Of a stretch of DNA of 33,023 nt, positions 8,117-14,896 are shown piece after piece (within the stretch, counting starts at the first letter, position 1; every line of letters starts with the position of its first letter). The stretch is taken from contig JBFKQC010000045.1 of NCBI GenBank assembly GCA_041627895.1, forward strand, positions 1 to 33,023, read 5' to 3'. The position numbers and the translations under genes are program-made. Source of the DNA: JBFKQC01 sp041627895. Lineage in GTDB: Bacteria; Pseudomonadota; Alphaproteobacteria; Rhodobacterales; Rhodobacteraceae. The notes beneath the pieces are model-generated. The model did no database searches and had not been told where the DNA came from. It was given only the letters and a program-made list of their open reading frames with translations.

Positions 8117-8512
8117 TCACGAAGCTGTCAAGCGTCGGCGAATTTCCGCCGGAATGCGCGCCGGTGCGCCCGCAGCGGTCAGCATCACCAGCGTCACCGT
8201 GGCCGCGAACAGCCGATCGCCGCCGCGCCGCACGTCCTGGCCCAGCACCACCCGCGCGCCGGTCGCGGCCTCAAGCCGGGTCTCGACCTCCAGCACGTCG
8301 TCGAACCGCGCCGGGCTCAGGTATTCGGCCTCGACCCGGCGCACCGCAAAGACCAGCCCCGCCTCGGCCTTCAGCCGCACCTGGTCGACGCCGATCTCGC
8401 GGACCCATTCCGTGCGCGCGCGCTCGATATACTTGAGGTAATTGGCATAATAGACGATCCCGGCCAGGTCGGTGTCCTCGTAATAGACCCGGGTCTGGAA
8501 GCGATGCGTCAT
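8117..8512 (-). CDS. ybgC: Acyl-CoA thioesterase YbgC, hotdog fold
   Basis: Small cytosolic hotdog-fold thioesterase encoded with the tol genes in most proteobacteria; the family hydrolyses acyl-CoA or acyl-ACP esters, and its link to Tol function is unclear. The 131-residue protein shows the family signature with the catalytic Asp: YYEDTDLAGIVYYANYLKY followed by ERARTEW. Length is normal for the family. Its ATG overlaps the stop of the upstream unrecognised gene by 4 bases (ATGA), so that gene and ybgC form a coupled pair. Confidence 0.94.
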   Translation of the reverse strand: MTHRFQTRVYYEDTDLAGIVYYANYLKYIERARTEWVREIGVDQVRLKAEAGLVFAVRRVEAEYLSPARFDDVLEVETRLEAATGARVVLGQDVRRGGDRLFAATVTLVMLTAAGAPARIPAEIRRRLTAS

Positions 8513-9132
8513 GGCCCCTCCCCCACCCGCGCCGCAAGGCGCAGCGCATGCGCCGGGTCGTCCGCCGCCGCCGGCATCACCGGGTCATAGGCGGCACGGA
8601 TCACGTCCGCTATGTCCGGGCGCAGCACCGTCCGGCCGCCCGCCATGGCAAGCGCAGAGCGGTCGCGGAACGCCTCGTCGGACCACAACAGGATGGTCTG
8701 CACCATCTGGCCCAGCGCCAGCGCCTCTGCGCTTATCGCCCGCAACTCGCGATCCATCCGCACGAAGACGAAGGCCGCCCGAATCGCGCCCGCCTCGTCG
8801 AAGCGGAAGGCGCGGTACTGGTTCGCCCCGGCCGCCTGCAGCCGCCCGACCAGCGGACCCAGATCGGGCAGCAGCCGGTCGAGGTTCGGCACCTCGGGCA
8901 GTTCCGCCCAGTCGCGCAGGAAGAACACCATCAGGTTGGCGCCCAGTTCCGGGTCGGTCTCGGCCATCCGGTGACCGGCCAGCGCCACCACCGCCTCGCA
9001 AGCGCCCTTGACCACGGCAAGCGTCGCCTCCTCGACCCCGAAGACCACCGGCGCGACCGGCCGGCCCCAGCGCGCGAACAGGTACGACCCGTCCGACCGG
9101 GTGAACAGCGCCTTGATCTCTGCGGGGCTCAT
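8509..9132 (-). CDS. Conserved-looking hypothetical protein upstream of ybgC
   Basis: A 207-residue, probably cytosolic protein that I do not recognise. It has no signal peptide and no membrane segment. Visible features are a start MSPAEIKALFTRSDGSYLFARWGRPVAPVVFG, a central region with many Leu and Asp residues, and a QYRAFRF then AAFVFVRMDREL strand-like pattern. Codon use is like that of its neighbours, so I take it as a real gene. The frame is open to 9264, but the earlier part looks non-coding (Arg/Ala/Pro-rich), and the ATG at 9132 has GAAGG upstream. It overlaps ybgC by 4 bases, which suggests a role linked to the YbgC thioesterase or the Tol system rather than to RuvB. The 139 bases between it and the ruvB end probably contain its promoter. 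Confidence 0.8.
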   Translation of the reverse strand: MSPAEIKALFTRSDGSYLFARWGRPVAPVVFGVEEATLAVVKGACEAVVALAGHRMAETDPELGANLMVFFLRDWAELPEVPNLDRLLPDLGPLVGRLQAAGANQYRAFRFDEAGAIRAAFVFVRMDRELRAISAEALALGQMVQTILLWSDEAFRDRSALAMAGGRTVLRPDIADVIRAAYDPVMPAAADDPAHALRLAARVGEGP

Positions 9133-9271
9133 CGCGGCGCCTTCATCCGGCCGCGGACATCCCCGCCAGGGGCTGGCCGAACCGCGCGGCGCGCACAACG
9201 CTGCCGCGGCGCGTCGCCTCGACACCGGCGAAGAAAGAGCGCGCGGAAGCGCACAATTCGGCAACGCACGC

Positions 9272-9496
9272 TCATTTTCCGAACAGCTCGCCCTGCCCCG
9301 GCGCCTTCGGCGCGTCGAGGCCGAGATGCGCCCAGGCCTTTCCCGCCAGCATCCGCCCGCGCGGCGTGCGCTGGATCAGCCCCTGCTGCAAGAGATAGGG
9401 CTCGATCACCTCTTCCAGCGCGTCGCGGCTTTCGGACAGCGCGGCGCACATCGTCTCGACGCCGACCGGCCCGCCGCCGTAATTCTCGGCGATCAT
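9272..9496 (-). CDS. ruvB: RuvB C-terminal winged-helix part, out of frame with the rest
   Basis: Seventy-four residues that match the end of normal RuvB: MIAENYGGGPVGVET, EEVIEPYLLQQGLIQRTPRGR and a C-terminal HLGLDAP region. This is the DNA-binding winged-helix domain. It is read in the -1 frame relative to the ATPase part. The stop of the upstream part (TGA 9495-9493) overlaps an ATG that begins this segment (ATGA 9496-9493). It could therefore be made as a separate polypeptide by termination-reinitiation, or the break may be a one-base deletion or a sequence error. Confidence 0.75.
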   Translation of the reverse strand: MIAENYGGGPVGVETMCAALSESRDALEEVIEPYLLQQGLIQRTPRGRMLAGKAWAHLGLDAPKAPGQGELFGK

Positions 9497-10296
9497 CCCA
9501 GATAGCGCCGGTCCGCCCCGTCGAGGCCCAGGTCGTCGACGCCGAGCCTGGTCAGCGCCCGGTCGGCGATGGCGCGGTCGAGCCGCCCGTCGCCCTCGAC
9601 CAGCGCGAAATCCACCACCCGCCGCAAGAGCCGCCCGGCGATCCGAGGGGTGCCGCGGGCCCGCTTGGCGATCTCGCGCACGCCTGCATCCTCGGCCGGC
9701 ACGTCCAGCATCCGCGCGCCGCGCGCGACGATCTCGTTCAACTCGTCGACCCCGTAGAACTGCAACCTGACCGGAATCCCGAACCGGTCGCGCAGCGGCG
9801 TCGTCAGCAGACCCAGCCGCGTCGTGGCGCCGACCAGCGTGAAGGGCTGCAGCTCGATCCGAACCGTGCGCGCCGCCGGCCCCTCGCCGATCACCAGGTC
9901 CAGCTCGAAATCCTCGAGCGCCGGGTAAAGCACCTCTTCGACCACCGGATTGAGCCGGTGGATCTCGTCGATGAACAGCACGTCCCGCGCTTCGAGGTTG
10001 GTCAGGATCGCCGCCAGGTCGCCGGCCTTGGCCAGGACCGGACCAGAAGTCATGCGGAAATTCACCCCCAGCTCGCGCGCGATGATCTGCGCCAGCGTGG
10101 TCTTGCCCAGGCCCGGCGGGCCGTGGAACAGCGTGTGATCCATCGCCTCGCCGCGCCGCCTTGCGCTTTCGATGAAGACCCGCAGATTCGCGCGCGCCTC
10201 GGACTGGCCGATGAATGCTTCCAGCGACTGCGGCCTCAGCGCCCGGTCCAGGTCCTCGGGGCGCTTCTCGGCGCGCAGCGTGGGGTCGGGTTCCAT
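9493..10296 (-). CDS. ruvB: Holliday junction branch migration ATPase RuvB, AAA+ part, truncated by frameshift
   Basis: Motor of the RuvABC resolvasome: the hexameric AAA+ ring pumps DNA through the RuvA-bound junction. The 267-residue reading frame has Walker A HGPPGLGKTT at about 58-67, Walker B FIDEIH at 109-113, the sensor-1 and arginine-finger region (TTPLRDRFGI) and the lid domain. It then ends after DRRYLG at a TGA. A normal RuvB continues with the winged-helix domain, about 70 more residues, and those residues follow here in the -1 frame. Adding one base around 9496-9499 (a GGG run on the coding strand) would restore a full-length protein of about 341 residues. It follows ruvA by 2 bases. 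Confidence 0.85.
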   Translation of the reverse strand: MEPDPTLRAEKRPEDLDRALRPQSLEAFIGQSEARANLRVFIESARRRGEAMDHTLFHGPPGLGKTTLAQIIARELGVNFRMTSGPVLAKAGDLAAILTNLEARDVLFIDEIHRLNPVVEEVLYPALEDFELDLVIGEGPAARTVRIELQPFTLVGATTRLGLLTTPLRDRFGIPVRLQFYGVDELNEIVARGARMLDVPAEDAGVREIAKRARGTPRIAGRLLRRVVDFALVEGDGRLDRAIADRALTRLGVDDLGLDGADRRYLG

Positions 10297-10299
10297 CGC

Positions 10300-10977
10300 T
10301 TACCCCTTCGGCGCCAGAAGCTTCAGCGCGGCGCGGATCAGCGCCGGCGTGTCGGCGCCGGGCGTCTGGCCCGCCGCCTCGGCCACCGCGCCCGCCGCCT
10401 CGCCCGGGCCGTAGCCGAGATTTGCCAGCGCGCTCAGCGCCTCGGCCTGCGCCGCCGGGTTGCCGCCGGCCGCCGGTCCGGCCGGCCGCGCCGCCGGCGT
10501 CGCATCCGCCGGCCCGGCGCCCGCCGCAGGTTCGACCAGCGCCCCGGCCGCCGCTGCGCCGCCCATCGCCATCACCGCCGGCGCCTTGTCCTTCAACTCG
10601 TTCACCACGCGCTGCGCGATCTTCGGCCCGACCCCCGGCGCGGCCTTGATCGCCGACCAGTCGCCGAGCGAGATCGCCCGGCTCACCCCGTCCGCACCCA
10701 GCGTGCCCAGGATCGCCATCGACGCCTTGGCGCCGATCCCCTGCACGCTCATCAGCAGCCGGTGCCATTCCTTTTCCAACAGCGAGGTGAAGCCGAACAG
10801 CTGCATGAGGTCCTCGCGCACCAAGAGATCGGTATACAGCGCCACCGCCTCGCCCGGACCGGGCAGCGCCGCCAGGGTCCGGTCGCTGACATGCACCACA
10901 TAGCCCACGCCGCCCACGTCGATCAGCACGTGGTCGCTGCCGCGGTAGTCCAGCCGCCCGGCCAGCCGCCCGATCAT
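10300..10977 (-). CDS. ruvA: Holliday junction branch migration protein RuvA
   Basis: DNA-binding tetramer that recognises four-way junctions and loads RuvB. The 225 residues contain the N-terminal OB-fold (MIGRLAGRLDYRGSDHVLIDVGGVGY is typical) and two helix-hairpin-helix motifs (SVQGIGAKASMAIL and APGVGPKIAQRVV). An Ala/Pro/Gly-rich flexible linker follows at about 140-180, then the C-terminal RuvB-binding three-helix domain (AEALSALANLGYGPGEA, ending LIRAALKLLAPKG). The start at 10977 overlaps the ruvC stop by 4 bases (ATGA). The linker is longer than in E. coli, as is common in GC-rich alphaproteobacteria. Confidence 0.95.
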   Translation of the reverse strand: MIGRLAGRLDYRGSDHVLIDVGGVGYVVHVSDRTLAALPGPGEAVALYTDLLVREDLMQLFGFTSLLEKEWHRLLMSVQGIGAKASMAILGTLGADGVSRAISLGDWSAIKAAPGVGPKIAQRVVNELKDKAPAVMAMGGAAAAGALVEPAAGAGPADATPAARPAGPAAGGNPAAQAEALSALANLGYGPGEAAGAVAEAAGQTPGADTPALIRAALKLLAPKG

Positions 10978-11513
10978 GCCGCGCCCCGCTTGGCCTGCGC
11001 TGCGGCGCCGCTTTCCGGGCGCGAAAGCGCGGCCGCCAGCCGGCCCGCCGACCGCGCATGATGCGCATGGCACAGCGCCACCGCCAGCGCGTCCGCCGCG
11101 TCCGGCCCGGCGATCCTGGCGCCCGGCAGCTGCAGCCGCACCATGTGGTCGACCTGCACCTTGGCGGCGTGGCCGACGCCCACCACCGTCTTCTTGATCG
11201 TGTTGGGTGCGTATTCGCCCACCGCCAGCCCGGCCCGCGCCGGCACCAGCATCGCGATGCCCCGTGCCTGGCCCAGCTTCAGCGTGCCGGCGCCATCCTT
11301 GTTGACGAAGGTCTGTTCCACGGCCGCCGTGTCCGGCGCATGCCGCGCCACAACCTCGGAAAGCGCCTCGAACAGCGACAACAGCCGCGCGGCCAAATCG
11401 CCGCCCTCCGACTTGCAAAGCCCGTTCGCGACATGGCTGATTCGCGTGCCCTCGGCCTCGATCACGCCCCAGCCCAGCACGCGCAGGCCCGGATCGATCC
11501 CCAAAACACGCAT
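10974..11513 (-). CDS. ruvC: Crossover junction endodeoxyribonuclease RuvC
   Basis: Dimeric endonuclease that resolves Holliday junctions. The 179-residue protein has all four acidic catalytic residues at the same positions as the E. coli enzyme: D7 (GIDPGL), E66 (AAVEQTF), D138 and D141 (GPDAADALAVALCH). The frame is open to 11621, but the first residues there are not RuvC-like; the ATG at 11513 gives MRVLGIDPGL with a purine-rich GGGTGGGCAG upstream. It is the first gene of the ruvCAB set and is divergent from the DUF1127 gene, so its promoter lies in 11514-11819. Confidence 0.96.
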   Translation of the reverse strand: MRVLGIDPGLRVLGWGVIEAEGTRISHVANGLCKSEGGDLAARLLSLFEALSEVVARHAPDTAAVEQTFVNKDGAGTLKLGQARGIAMLVPARAGLAVGEYAPNTIKKTVVGVGHAAKVQVDHMVRLQLPGARIAGPDAADALAVALCHAHHARSAGRLAAALSRPESGAAAQAKRGAA

Positions 11514-11819
11514 CTGCCCACCCTGCCCTTTCCGGCTTTTGCGCACCGATAGCACGAAACGCGAACATCCGCCAAGACCGGACGCCGCATTTCGGCCGCA
11601 ATCGAGGTCTGAAATCGCCAACGCAAGGCTCGAAAACGACCCCGAACCGCTTCGAATAATCTGCTTCTTTCCAATGCCTTAATGATGAATTCCGCTATGC
11701 AGAAATTGCATTACCGCTATGCAAAAAACATCATTGTCGCGGCGCGAATTCCCGCCTAGCTCGCGGGTACGACGCATGACCGCGCCGGCCCAGAAACGCC
11801 AAGCTTGAGGTTCACGCAA
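11514..11819. promoter_or_regulatory. Divergent promoter region between ruvC and the DUF1127 gene
   Basis: A gene-free stretch of 306 bases. It contains an island (about 11655-11740) much richer in A+T than its surroundings. In it the ten-base word CCGCTATGCA occurs twice, at 11692-11701 and 11714-11723 (22-base period). An inverted repeat ATGCA-N5-TGCAT spans 11697-11711. TTGCAT (11706-11711) and CATCAT (11729-11734), 17 bases apart, could be a sigma70-type promoter for the DUF1127 gene, overlapping these repeats; the -10 matches the consensus at only 4 of 6 positions. The word GCCGCATTTCGG (11584-11595), whose reverse complement recurs in other intergenic regions, is nearer ruvC. I found no convincing RNA gene. 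Confidence 0.4.
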
Positions 11820-12023
11820 ATGGCTTCCTACGACATTTCCCGCCCGACGGTCGACGGTCACCGCTTTGGTGGGCGTCTCTCGTCCCTTTTCACCGGCCTC
11901 ATCGGTTCCGTGATCGCCTGGAACGACGCGCGGGTGACCCGCAACGCGCTCGCCAAGCTTTCCGATCACGAGCTCGACGACCTCGGCCTGACCCGCGGCG
12001 ACATCGAGTCGATCCGCCGCTGA
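11820..12023 (+). CDS. DUF1127 domain small protein
   Basis: A 67-residue protein with the C-terminal DUF1127 signature (TRNALAKLSDHELDDLGLTRGDIESI). Small DUF1127 proteins are common in alphaproteobacteria; some affect RNA turnover and phosphate-related gene expression, but the role of this one cannot be told from sequence. I chose the ATG at 11820 (MASYDIS) with TTGAGG upstream; an in-frame TTG at 11805 would add five residues. It is the only plus-strand gene in the first 20 kb and appears to be monocistronic, with a strong hairpin after it and an AT-rich promoter region before it. Confidence 0.9.
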   Translation: MASYDISRPTVDGHRFGGRLSSLFTGLIGSVIAWNDARVTRNALAKLSDHELDDLGLTRGDIESIRR

Positions 12024-12049
12024 TCTGGCCCCGGGGCCGACCGACGAAA

Positions 12050-12080
12050 AGGGGCCGCGTCCTGCCGGGACGCGGCCCCT
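12050..12080. terminator. 13-bp stem-loop between convergent genes
   Basis: A perfect inverted repeat: AGGGGCCGCGTCC (12050-12062), loop TGCCG, and the exact reverse complement at 12068-12080. Read on the minus strand it is followed by TTTTCG, so it works best as the intrinsic terminator of the minus-strand small membrane protein ending at 12101. On the plus strand it follows the DUF1127 gene without a good U-tract. Confidence 0.8.
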
Positions 12081-12100
12081 GTCGTTTCCGAAACCCGGAC

Positions 12101-12427
12101 CTACCAGTGGCCGAAGCGGATCCCGTCGACGATCCACGTCGATACCGGATCCAGCGTCATCGCCCAGCCAAGCGCCTGTTCCACCGGCCCGCCGGCACCG
12201 AATTCCGCGATCTTCGCGCCGTAGGCCGCGGCGCCCATCTCGAAGAACAGGAAAATCTTGAACGACACCACCGCCAGCGCGAACAGCGCGATCTCGCGGA
12301 TCGGCCATTCCCGGCGCTTCGACTTGCGGCGCGCGATCTCCAGCCCGTCGTGATTGAAGCTCTCCAGCGACGCCGTCTTCATCGGCTTCACGGCAAAGCG
12401 GTTCGTCTTCGTGACATCGAGATCCAT
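12101..12427 (-). CDS. Small membrane protein, copy A of a tandem pair
   Basis: A 108-residue protein I do not recognise. It has a basic N-terminal half (EIARRKSKRREWPIRE) and one clear membrane segment containing a Lys (EIALFALAVVSFKIFLFFEMGAAAYG). A C-terminal part (GGPVEQALGWAMTLDPVSTWIVDGI) follows that is mildly hydrophobic. The block SFK.FL ... AAY ... GG.VE.AL..A.TLD.VS is shared with the next minus-strand gene, so the two are tandem paralogues. The frame is open to 12757, but the upstream part is Arg/Pro-rich and not gene-like; the ATG at 12427 fits. The basic flank suggests the N terminus is cytosolic. Confidence 0.75.
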   Translation of the reverse strand: MDLDVTKTNRFAVKPMKTASLESFNHDGLEIARRKSKRREWPIREIALFALAVVSFKIFLFFEMGAAAYGAKIAEFGAGGPVEQALGWAMTLDPVSTWIVDGIRFGHW

Positions 12428-12649
12428 GGCAGCCCCCAGGCGGTTTTCGATCTTCGGTACGGGGCAAAGCTGTGCCCGAAATGCGGCCAAAATGTGGCCG
12501 AAGGGCCGAAACGCCCTTATTCCGCCCGGTTCCGCGGGAATCCCGCAATCTGCGGAAATACGGCGAAACGATGGCTGTGATCGGCGCGGATTGTCTCTGC
12601 GGCGCGGAATCGGCGCCGCGCGCCGAGTCGCGCGCCGCGGCAAAGAAAA
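12428..12649. promoter_or_regulatory. Upstream region of small membrane protein copy A, rich in short repeats
   Basis: No gene seen. It holds several short repeated elements: GGCCAAAA, GGCCGAAG and GGCCGAAA in a row (12486-12511); TTCCGC twice with a 10-base period (12520-12525 and 12530-12535); a dyad GCGGGA-A-TCCCGC (12534-12546); GCGGAA (12552-12557) as partner of TTCCGC; and GGCGAAAC (12562-12569). The last resembles the tandem GGGGCGAAAC repeats upstream of copy B. These may be operator sites; no regulator can be named. Confidence 0.35.
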
Positions 12650-12672
12650 GGGCCGCGTGGTCGACGCGGCCC
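12650..12672 (-). terminator. Intrinsic terminator after small membrane protein copy B
   Basis: Inverted repeat GGGCCGCG (12650-12657) and CGCGGCCC (12665-12672) with a 7-base loop. On the minus strand it is followed by TTTTCTTTG, a textbook U-tract. It lies 35 bases after the stop of the gene at 12708. The stem core resembles the 12050-12080 hairpin and the palindromes at the right end of the window. Confidence 0.85.
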
Positions 12673-12707
12673 AGTCAGAAGGAACGAGAAAAAGAGAGAA
12701 CGGAAGT

Positions 12708-12974
12708 CTACGGGAGATAGGGAACCAGCGCCGCCGCGACCGCCTGCGAGACCGCATCGAGCGTCAGCGCCTTCGCAAGCGCCCGCTCGACGATCCCGCC
12801 GCCCGCGAGGTCGGCCATCGCCGCCTGATAGGCGGCAAGACCCGATTGCAGCGCGAGAAACATCTTGAACGAAAGCACCGCAACGATCGCCAGGCCAAGC
12901 TGCGCGGCCGGGCTGATCGCCTCGCCGCTGCCGCAGACGTCTTCGAAACGGATCGTGGTCTTTTCCCGGGCCAT
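12708..12974 (-). CDS. Small membrane protein, copy B of a tandem pair
   Basis: An 88-residue protein, paralogous to the gene at 12101-12427. It has a membrane segment with the same Lys (LGLAIVAVLSFKMFLALQSGLAAYQAA), then GGGIVERALAKALTLDAVSQAV, and ends VPYLP. The start at 12974 (MAREKTTIRFED) has GAGGACAGG just upstream; an earlier ATG at 13010 has no ribosome site. Function is unknown. Each copy has its own non-coding upstream region and its own hairpin downstream, so they look like separately expressed units rather than one operon. Confidence 0.75.
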   Translation of the reverse strand: MAREKTTIRFEDVCGSGEAISPAAQLGLAIVAVLSFKMFLALQSGLAAYQAAMADLAGGGIVERALAKALTLDAVSQAVAAALVPYLP

Positions 12975-13045
12975 CCTGTCCTCGCGCGGTGCGTCGTTCG
13001 ATTGTGGCAATTTCCGCAGGAACTGTGACCAGATTGCGGCGCCTC

Positions 13046-13075
13046 GGGGCGAAACGGGGCGAAACCGGGCGAAAC
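13046..13075. repeat. Three tandem 10-bp repeats GGGGCGAAAC
   Basis: Three adjoining copies: 13046-13055, 13056-13065, and 13066-13075 with one change (CGGGCGAAAC). A period of 10 places the sites on one face of the helix. They lie about 72 bases upstream of the start of small membrane protein copy B and just after the prmA stop. Single exact copies occur in two other intergenic regions, at 8054-8063 before tolQ and, on the other strand, at 27741-27750 before the phasin gene. Confidence 0.7.
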
Positions 13076-13079
13076 CGCC

Positions 13080-13958
13080 CTAATCTTGCGGATTTCGCCG
13101 CAAAGTCAGCGTCGTCCAGTCGACAATCGCTTCGCGATGCACCGGATTGAAGCCAGAAGCGCGATAGACGCCCAGCACCTCGTCGGCCTGGTCGTTCAAA
13201 AGCCCGGACAGAATCAGATACCCGCCGGGCGCGACGGCGCGGCCGAGCCCCGGCGCCAGCGCGACGAGCGGGCCCTTCAGGATGTTGGCGAAGACCAGAT
13301 CGAACGGCGCCGCGGCCGCAAGCCCGGGATGGTCCAGCCCCGCCGCCTCGATCGCCCGCACCCGGCCCGCCAGCCCGTTCGCGGCCGCGTTGGCCGCGGC
13401 GACCTCGACCGCCACCGGGTCGATGTCGCTGGCAATCGCCGACACCGGCCAGAGCTTCGCCGCCGCCATCGCCAGCACCGCGGTGCCGCAGCCGAGGTCC
13501 AGAACCGCCCGCGGCGCCGCGCCGTCCGCGGCCAGACGGTCGAGCGCGCGGAGGCATCCCAGCGTCGTGCCGTGATGGCCGGTGCCGAACGCCATCGCCG
13601 CCTCGATCAGCAGCCCCACGCGCCCCTCGGGCAGCTTGCAGGCATCGTGGCTGCCATGAACGAAGAACCGCCCCGCCTCGACCGGGGCCAGTTCGCGGCG
13701 CACCTTCGCGACCCAGTCGACCTCGGGCAGTTCCGACACCGCGAAGGGCCGCGCGCCATGCGCCGCCGCAAGCAGCGCCAGCCCCGCCGGATCGGGCGGC
13801 GCCTCGAAATAGCCGCCGACCTCCCAGGTTCCCGACCCGTCCTCGATCTCGAATATGCCGACGCCCATGGGCTCCGGCACCAGCCGCTCCATCGCCGCGC
13901 TCAGCGCCTCTGCCGCCTCGCGGTCCGCAAGCGTGGTCAATGCCGTGAATGTCGCCAT
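13080..13958 (-). CDS. prmA: Ribosomal protein L11 methyltransferase PrmA
   Basis: SAM-dependent enzyme that methylates lysines and the N terminus of ribosomal protein L11; cytosolic. The 292-residue protein has an N-terminal L11-recognition domain and the methyltransferase motifs AFGTGHHGTTLGCL (about 123-136), the SAM loop DLGCGTA (154-160), SDIDPVAVEVA (177-187), the catalytic-loop motif NILKGPL (usually NILAGPL) and LSGLL. Length is normal. The gene stands alone, with 217 bases to msrA upstream. Confidence 0.94.
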   Translation of the reverse strand: MATFTALTTLADREAAEALSAAMERLVPEPMGVGIFEIEDGSGTWEVGGYFEAPPDPAGLALLAAAHGARPFAVSELPEVDWVAKVRRELAPVEAGRFFVHGSHDACKLPEGRVGLLIEAAMAFGTGHHGTTLGCLRALDRLAADGAAPRAVLDLGCGTAVLAMAAAKLWPVSAIASDIDPVAVEVAAANAAANGLAGRVRAIEAAGLDHPGLAAAAPFDLVFANILKGPLVALAPGLGRAVAPGGYLILSGLLNDQADEVLGVYRASGFNPVHREAIVDWTTLTLRRNPQD

Positions 13959-14175
13959 GCGCGCCGCCTAGGCCGACACCGCTCCACCGTCAAGGCTCCA
14001 TCGCCCGGCCGGGAATGCCTTCGGGGGCACGTCCACAGCCTCGCCATCGGTCCGGGTGGTCCGACAGGCCGATGGACGACGAGGGGGGCGCACAGCCCTC
14101 CTCGCACCGCGACCGCCGAAGGCGGGCGCAAACGACACGGCGCGCCGCACGGCGCACAATTCGGAAACCCTTGGT

Positions 14176-14829
14176 TCAGGCGACGCCGGTCCCCACCGGG
14201 CACGTCACCCCGGTCCCGCCCAGCCCGCAATAGCCGCCCGGGTTCTTGGCCAGGTATTGCTGGTGGTACGCCTCGGCGTAGTAGAAGTCCGGCGCGGGCA
14301 GGATCTCGGTCGTCACCGGCCCGAACCCCGCCGCGGCCAGCCGCGGCGCGAATTCGGCCCTGGTACGCTCGGCCGCCGCCTTCTGCGCCTCGGAGTAGTG
14401 ATAGATGCCGGATCGGTACTGCGTGCCGACGTCGTTGCCCTGCCGCATGCCCTGCGTCGGGTCGTGGCCTTCCCAGAACACCCGCAGCAGGTCATCGTAG
14501 GATATGTCCGAGGGGTCGTGGATCACCCGCACCACCTCGTTATGGCCGGTCCGCCCGGTGCAGACTTCCTCGTAGGTCGCGTTTGGCGTATGCCCGCCGG
14601 CATATCCCGCCATGGTCAGCCAGACGCCCGGCAGGTTCCAGAACATCCGCTCGACGCCCCAGAAACACCCCATGCCGAACATCGCCTCTTCCATGCCCTC
14701 GGGCACGTCCGCCTTCAGCGGGCGGTGAAGGACGAAATGCTCCTCGGCCGTCGGGATCGGCGCCGCACGCCCCGGCAGCGCCTCGTCCGGCGCCACCATC
14801 TGCGCCTTCTTCTTCTGGAACAGGAACAT
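14176..14829 (-). CDS. msrA: Peptide methionine-S-sulfoxide reductase MsrA
   Basis: Repairs the S-epimer of methionine sulfoxide in proteins. The 217 residues carry the catalytic GCFWGVE motif with the active Cys at 55 and conserved blocks YAGG..PNATYEEVCTGRTGHNEVVRV, HDPTQGMRQGNDVGTQYRSGIYH and YHQQYLAKNPGGYCG. The C-terminal Cys residues in GGYCGLGGTGVTC are the likely resolving cysteines. The N terminus has about 40 extra residues before the core, without a convincing signal peptide (MFLFQKKKAQMV). It appears to be cytosolic and monocistronic. Confidence 0.95.
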   Translation of the reverse strand: MFLFQKKKAQMVAPDEALPGRAAPIPTAEEHFVLHRPLKADVPEGMEEAMFGMGCFWGVERMFWNLPGVWLTMAGYAGGHTPNATYEEVCTGRTGHNEVVRVIHDPSDISYDDLLRVFWEGHDPTQGMRQGNDVGTQYRSGIYHYSEAQKAAAERTRAEFAPRLAAAGFGPVTTEILPAPDFYYAEAYHQQYLAKNPGGYCGLGGTGVTCPVGTGVA

Positions 14830-14896
14830 CGCGCGCCTCCTTCGTTGCCTGGGACGGATATAGGCGCTCGGGGCCGCCGCGACCAGCGCCCCGCGG

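Noticed and set aside
9250..9262. The 13-mer GCGCACAATTCGG here and again at 14153-14165
   Set aside because: Two copies of a 13-mer in 33 kb are expected by chance on both strands; the flanks do not match.
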